DNA of 64,000 nt from Dichotomocladium elegans. Its lineage: Eukaryota > Mucoromycota > Mucoromycetes > Mucorales > Lichtheimiaceae. Location: NCBI GenBank assembly GCA_025716815.1, contig JAIXMN010000015.1:682001-746000 (forward strand). The letters are read 5' to 3'. Below are positions 59,137 through 64,000 of this stretch, piece after piece. Within the stretch, counting starts at the first letter, position 1; each line of letters begins with the position of its first letter. Below the pieces are notes generated by a model. The model searched no databases. It was not told where the DNA came from and worked only from the letters and a program-made list of their open reading frames with translations. A program made the position numbers and the translations under genes.

Positions 59137-61595
59137 TTACGTCAGTCTTTGCTTTTTGTGGGTTTGGGTTGGCCAGATTTCATTCTCATCGTATTTTTGG
59201 CGATGAGACTTCTTTTGCGATGGAGGAGTGCCTTCGGTTGTAGTACTCTTCTCTTGTTGCTCGACTCTTTCAAAAGCTGATGGAAGCCGTGCTCCTTTCG
59301 TACCCTTAGGTCGTCCTTTTGTTTTGAGCTGGCTTGGAAACTGTAACCTGTCTATGGTAGTTGGTGAGAATGTGTTTACGAGGTTCTCAAGGGCGCAAAT
59401 CAGATCTGAACGCTGTTGGTCATCAGTGCACGATAAATAAACGGTGTCGAGCATGGATTTGGCGCTGCTTGTCGTGTCCTGAGTGATTTGTGTCGCGATA
59501 TCAAAAGTAACATAATTCTAGCAGTGAGCGCCACTCCGCTAGCAGTTAGGTTTGAACAGACGTATACTCGTATTATGAATCTTCGTTCTTTTCTCTAATA
59601 AAGTCCACTCTCTTCGAGTCTCACGACTTATTACTGTCTGTTTACGCCATCCACTGCAGTGCTGTACTTTTCAAATATCAGAGTTGCATCCATGTCGCTC
59701 AATGGAAGGAGACCAAGACGTCCTAGTTCATTCAAATTAGCCACTGACATGGGCTATTTAGCAAGTGATCCATGACTTGTTTAAAAACAGCCATAAGTCC
59801 TTCCCTAGACGATATTACAAAATACCATGTTCTGAAGGCACACCGCTCTTTAAATGCCATCGTCGTGCAATAATCGATGGTTCTATGACCTCCGCTTTTT
59901 GAGGAAGGGTGTTTCGGCATGGAAGCTTGTAATTTACGCAATACTTGCATTGGCAATTCCCGTCCTTAGCCTTTGTATCTAACTCCCATGACATGAGGAG
60001 CTCTTGTCGAATATGAATAAGTGCAATTGACATATGACACCTTGTAATTGGCCGAGAGATTTGGTCATCGCGGTATCAGTATTGTGCTGTATATGTTCCT
60101 TGTACACAATTCCTGTTAAGGCTTCTTTGTTATATGCAGTATGTCTGTCCAAATCCTAGATGTGTACATGAATATAAGGTTCTTTTCAATTATATATATA
60201 TATATATCCTTACATGTTTTGTGAGCCATTGATGTATGCTGCTAATGAGTTTCATGATTCCACCAGGGCTGGCTCCAAGGTGCAAGTGACGCTCTGCCCA
60301 TGGTCCGCCCCACATCACTTTTTATGATAATAGCCTAAAACAGTTGAAAGTTAGTGTATGAGTTTTTTTTTTTTGACACAAGAACGTATTATACTGTACC
60401 CATCAATATAGCTAGCAAGTTCTTTTGATTTCTTTGTATCTCTCACAAGCTCGCGATACCTTTCAAGTGCAGAATTAAAAGCATCCAGCTGCATGAGCTT
60501 TGGAATTCTTGCTAATATGCCAGGCACAAAGGATATGGGTGTTGGATGGAAAGGTGGCTCGAAGAGGTGGCTCGGAGAGCAGTGCGCAAGGCCTTGTCGT
60601 TGTATGTCACAAATATCCCCGGAGTGCTTTCTGGATATGCTGGCCGTTGAAATACGACTGATTTCAATGTCTCCAGTACCCACGTGTAGGATAGCTCTTT
60701 TTCATCGGAGAGAAGTACTGTTGCAATGAAAAGGGTGCGGGGAGATTGGATATTATTGACTGAAGCTAAATCGTCAACACCAACAATATTCACGAGTGGC
60801 ATCTTGTTGATATTGGCCTTGTAGGTCGTGTCAATGATGATTGATGTGTGATGAAAAGTGACGACCTGAGACTATCCGATACATCCTAGCGCAAGGTATA
60901 CCCTTTTGCCCAAAAGATAATCATATACTTGCTGGACTTGATTATCAAAATCTTTTCTTGCTGCCTTCTGTTGAATGTTGTATGTCCTTGGCTATCATGT
61001 CGCGTTCCCTTCAAGGTCGCCTGTCATGCGGATGATTTGTGCAGGTTTGGTTCCGCTAATGACCATTTCCATGATTTTTGCCTGTTTATCGCCATTGGAT
61101 TTGCGCGCGTTCGAATAAATAAGGGGATCTGTGGACAAAACATGGTTCTCATGGTAACCAACCAGGGACCTGTCTGGCTTTACAGTCCAACCACCTCCAG
61201 CCTTGCAGGTAGCATATATCTTCCAGGGACATGCAAACTTCTTGGTCGTGCGTACTGGAAGTTTCTTCGTAATGCCGTCGGAGCAGAGGTAGCTATCACT
61301 TTCGGAAATTCTCGTGTTTAATATACAGGTTGTCAAATTCATTGTCATTTCCCTACATTGCTTCTTATTTGCGGGATAGAAATTCTTGAGGTTCCTCTAT
61401 GCCCTTTTCTTGTCACTGCGGTGTGGATGGAGCTGGCCTCCATGGATACACTGGAAATAGCAAAACGACGTTTTATTCTTGGTCCCGCTGGCTTTGATAG
61501 ATATGTATATCAAAGCCATTTGCAATAGCATGTTCACGGATGGCTTTTTGGAGTTCATTACGAGTAGCGTAGGACGTGGTGATAATATTTTCCAT
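59137..61595 (-). pseudogene. MULE transposase remnant (FAR1-like), right arm
   Basis: Mirror of 42954-45404 with the same blocks: N-terminal start at 61595, TTKKFACPWKIYATCKAGG, VNIVGVDDLA, NYKLPCRNTLP and KGRPKGTKG. A few substitutions differ from the left arm (for example DEDEIW against DENEIW). It has a premature stop near the start and broken frames. Confidence 0.7.
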
Positions 61596-62306
61596 TTTTA
61601 CGTAGAGGAATGAAATATAAGTGTATAGCCAGTTTTCACACATATTTATACTTCTGGTATATTATTCTATGTCTGTGATATGAAGGGTGGTAAGTACATG
61701 AGTCATTGATGATATGATGTTAGTCATTTTATGGGACTTGCTCTTTGACAAGTTTCCACAATCAGTATTGCCGGTTTCTAGATATGGCTTCACAGTGGCA
61801 TTGACTAGCAAAATCCATGACTCACAGGGTGCGAGGCTCCAATACCGCTAAATACTCTATAATAGTCCAGCAGTCCCCTCTATCACTATCTATCCAACTA
61901 AAACTTAAGCAGAAGTTGCATATGTGTACTTCCATATCAATATTTTTCTGAGTATGGCTGTTCTGACTCATTGTGACCTACTATGTGTACAGAAGTACAT
62001 ACGCGGCGGTAGTTTTCATACATGGAAGGTGATATTTTTCTATCTTTGATTATTAGAGAGTGCTAGTACACACTGTTTCTAATAATACAAGCATAGCGAT
62101 GTAAAAAGATTTCAAAGGACATCTTCAAAAATTGATGTAGTGTTAAGAGACATGTCAATTTGGGCGCTACCATTTCAGCGCGGAGGGTTTTGTACAGGAT
62201 GGTGCGCAAGATTGTGCGCAAGGTTGTGCGCGGGGTGGGTTCCTAAACTACCTAATTTTTTTCTGTGCGCGAGGTCAATTTTTTCTGTGCGCGTAGTAAT
62301 TCCCTA

Positions 62307-62952
62307 ACTGAAAAGTGCACTGACATGTAAGCATTTATTTCTATACATTAGTACTTATCCTTTATGGCGAATTGTGACGGTCCGAGTGCAATATTTGTGC
62401 ATTCTTTGATCTGAATCGGAAAGGATTATTTCCTCAATGTTCTAAGGTGCCACACATGAAATGTAGCATGCAGCCCATCAACTCTGCCTCATAGAATATT
62501 GGTTCGATGGTTCATTGGGGTATGAGCTTGCCGCTGGAAATTTTAATCGCCCACCCGGAAAGAATTCACCTGGTGGCACATGGAGGATGCGTTGCACCTT
62601 TATCTTCCATACCTAGCTCCTTCTAAGGTCAAACTGATTCCTATAATTATGCAGCACTCGGGAAACATCGACGGCGTGGCAGTACAACTAATATCAACAG
62701 TAAAGGTCGGATGGTGTCCTGCATTCAGCCACACTGCCCTGATGGTTGAACCTCGGATTGCTCAGTTACTATAAGTCGAATCATAGTTGAATTATAGATA
62801 TCTACATACCAGGAAATTATGCAAGCCGATACTATTGATTATGGATTACTAGTTTTATTGAATATCGATTTATACATAGCCTCATGTTTATAAGTATTGG
62901 CAACATCATTGACATAATGATTTTGGTGTACATGGTCATTCTTTAAAAACAT
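62307..62952. other. region right of palindrome, no gene recognised
   Basis: A 64-residue frame (62580-62774) is unassigned. The stretch ends at a second, solitary copy of the terminal motif, GCGCGTAGTAATTCCC, at 62958-62973, so it could be part of another, degraded TIR element. Confidence 0.35.
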
Positions 62953-63246
62953 CTAGATGCGCGTAGTAATTCCCTTTCGACAGGCGGATTCATATGTGGC
63001 TGCCATATTGATATTGTGCATCCCTGATGCAGCGAACAGAAATCGCTTATATGGTAATGTCATTTCGAATACACGGTGTATCGTTATAAATTTCAATCCT
63101 TTTCTGCATAGATCACCAAGTTGCCATGGTCTATCTGTACATAGCTGATGTATGATGTCATCGCGCACCTTGCAGTCAGGTCGACCGATTTCTATTTTTA
63201 CGATTCCGCATTGTTGCACGGTACTTTTTTTTCCTGCATCTTCCAT
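62953..63246 (-). CDS. truncated hypothetical ORF next to solitary TIR
   Basis: An ATG-started frame of up to 97 residues (GRPDCKVRDDIIHQLC, VFEMTLPYKRFLFAASGMHN). Its last codons run into a GGGAATTACTACGCGC terminal motif, so the original 3' part was probably replaced by a transposon end. No family was recognised. Its ATG is only 21 bp from the divergent LIM gene start, so it may be chance or a relic. Confidence 0.25.
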   Translation of the reverse strand: MEDAGKKSTVQQCGIVKIEIGRPDCKVRDDIIHQLCTDRPWQLGDLCRKGLKFITIHRVFEMTLPYKRFLFAASGMHNINMAATYESACRKGITTRI

Positions 63247-63267
63247 TCACCGCTTTTCACGATTAAG

Positions 63268-64000
63268 ATGCCTTTTGGCGGTTCTCCATCATGCCAGCGA
63301 TGCCATAAAGGTAACAAATAGGAATGAAAACGATTAGAATTGGCTCTACTCACGTGCATAATAAGCTGTCTATATGGCCGAAAAAGTAATGTCGACCAGC
63401 GATTTCTTTTTTAACGATACGATAGATAGACCACTCATGCGCAATCCGCCTCTCTTTTAACCCTAGGTTATTGGCCCTGGAGGTGCATACCATGTGATGT
63501 GTCTTACTTGCAAGGTAGGTTTTTTTTTCCGGAAATGGTTTTGCGTTGAATGTTAACTGAGATTTCCTTTTATAGGAATGTAATAAGCGTCTCGACTCGA
63601 CAAGTTTGAGGGAACGCGATAACGAAGTATGTGATCGTCCGGGGATGCATAAAGAGTAAGTTCAGTAACGTGCTGATCAATGAATATTCCTACAAGGCAT
63701 ATTGCAAAGTCTGCTACAACCGAAAATGGGGTCCAAAAGGATATGGATTTGGTAAATGTCTTAGAAGCATGGACTGGCCGTCCATGATCAGGATGTCAAC
63801 TCTTAGTTAATGCGTGTTTGTGTGCAATGCAGCCTCGGGAGCAGCGTTCCTGAGCACGGAGAGTAAAATGCCCAAAGATATTTTGGCAGAGCAGGAAAAA
63901 TTACAGGGACAGATGGAATCCCAGGTAGTATCACCGGTTCGCGCTCAGGCGCCTGCAGCAACGACCAAACCGTCGCCCCAACTTCCACCTCGGCCTGGAA
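63268..64000 (+). CDS. LIM-domain protein, CRP-type (partial, runs off window)
   Basis: Six exons seen: 63268-63310, 63366-63385 (only 20 nt), 63467-63514, 63576-63626, 63697-63751 and 63833 to the window end. Joined, they give one complete LIM zinc domain. CQRC starts it, followed by AVYMAEKVIGPGG, H-x2-C and C-x2-C in AYHVMCLTCKECNKRL, and C-x2-C in YCKVCYNRKWGPKGYGFG. The GPKGYGFG tail and following SGAAFLSTE are typical of cysteine-rich proteins (CRP/CSRP), which bind actin regulators and scaffold cytoskeletal or nuclear complexes. After the LIM domain the sequence becomes helical, then Pro-rich (PQLPPRP), suggesting SH3 ligands. The C-terminus is outside the window. Confidence 0.88.

Larger units (their letters stand above)
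53828..62270 (-). repeat. right arm of giant inverted repeat
   Basis: Inverted copy of 42294-49117. It is longer because its minisatellite has 29 units against 6. A 12-bp insertion near 62205 and scattered single-base differences show the arms are not identical, with most change in the transposase remnants. Confidence 0.92.
58124..62304. mobile_element. TIR composite element, right copy with both ends
   Basis: 4181 bp flanked by TA on both sides (58122-58123, 62305-62306). Terminal inverted repeat GGGAATTACTACGCGCAC is present at both ends, followed by CGCGCACA-rich subterminal repeats. TA target sites and this terminus fit Tc1/mariner. It contains a Tc1-like remnant near one end and a MULE/FAR1 remnant in the rest, so a Tc1-type element appears to have carried or been invaded by a MULE. 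Confidence 0.75.

Noticed and set aside
60194..60208. TA microsatellite as a regulatory site
   Set aside because: Simple repeat that differs in length from the other arm; no further signal.
42294..62270. Palindrome as a pure assembly artefact
   Set aside because: The arms differ in repeat number, several indels and the outer terminus, which a duplicated contig would not show. It still needs long-read proof.

Overview
The window looks like nuclear DNA of a filamentous fungus of the Mucoromycota, most likely Mucorales. Introns are short (about 55-90 nt) with TACTAAC-like branch sites. Two GC-AG introns are visible. F-box/LRR genes, decayed Tc1/IS630-like transposases with DDE_3 ends, and a PIF/Harbinger element are all present. 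No species can be named from the sequence alone.

1-32.6 kb is a gene-dense euchromatic stretch: NAD(P)HX epimerase, a Pex22-like peroxin, an extracellular-type aspartic protease with two unusual DTA motifs, a 1339-residue F-box/LRR protein, ribosomal protein uL22 (RPL17), a 996-residue protein ending in two zinc knuckles, a divergent pair of kinetochore Nnf1-like and coiled-coil genes, a fungal coiled-coil protein, a TPR/F-box/LRR protein, a lysophospholipid acyltransferase and a soluble fumarate reductase. A DUF1772-like membrane protein follows at 32.6-33.05 kb. Two very decayed Tc1-like transposons lie between genes at 3.8-5 kb and 8.6-9.5 kb.

33.5-42.3 kb holds two inverted copies of an orphan multi-exon gene. 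The minus-strand copy (39346 to 33917) is cut by a mitochondrial DNA insertion (NUMT) with GC-rich hairpins and a tRNA-Met. That insertion is itself interrupted by an apparently complete 2.64-kb PIF/Harbinger transposon with TTA target duplications, an intact DDE transposase and a MYB-like accessory gene. The plus-strand copy (about 39953-41972) is a pseudogene with a 266-bp MITE in its coding sequence.

42.3-62.3 kb is a giant imperfect palindrome. Arms of about 6.8 and 8.4 kb flank a 4.7-kb spacer. Each arm carries a TIR-flanked composite with MULE/FAR1-like and Tc1-like transposase remains, then a unit with small membrane-protein ORFs and a 69/70-bp minisatellite. The minisatellite has 6 units in the left arm and 29 in the right, which explains most of the arm-length difference. 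The spacer has decayed coding sequence, a second copy of the MITE and a long hairpin.

63.27 kb to the end begins a CRP-type LIM-domain gene that runs off the window.

Exon boundaries were set by hand from splice consensus and reading-frame continuity. Family names rest on motif recognition, not database searches.
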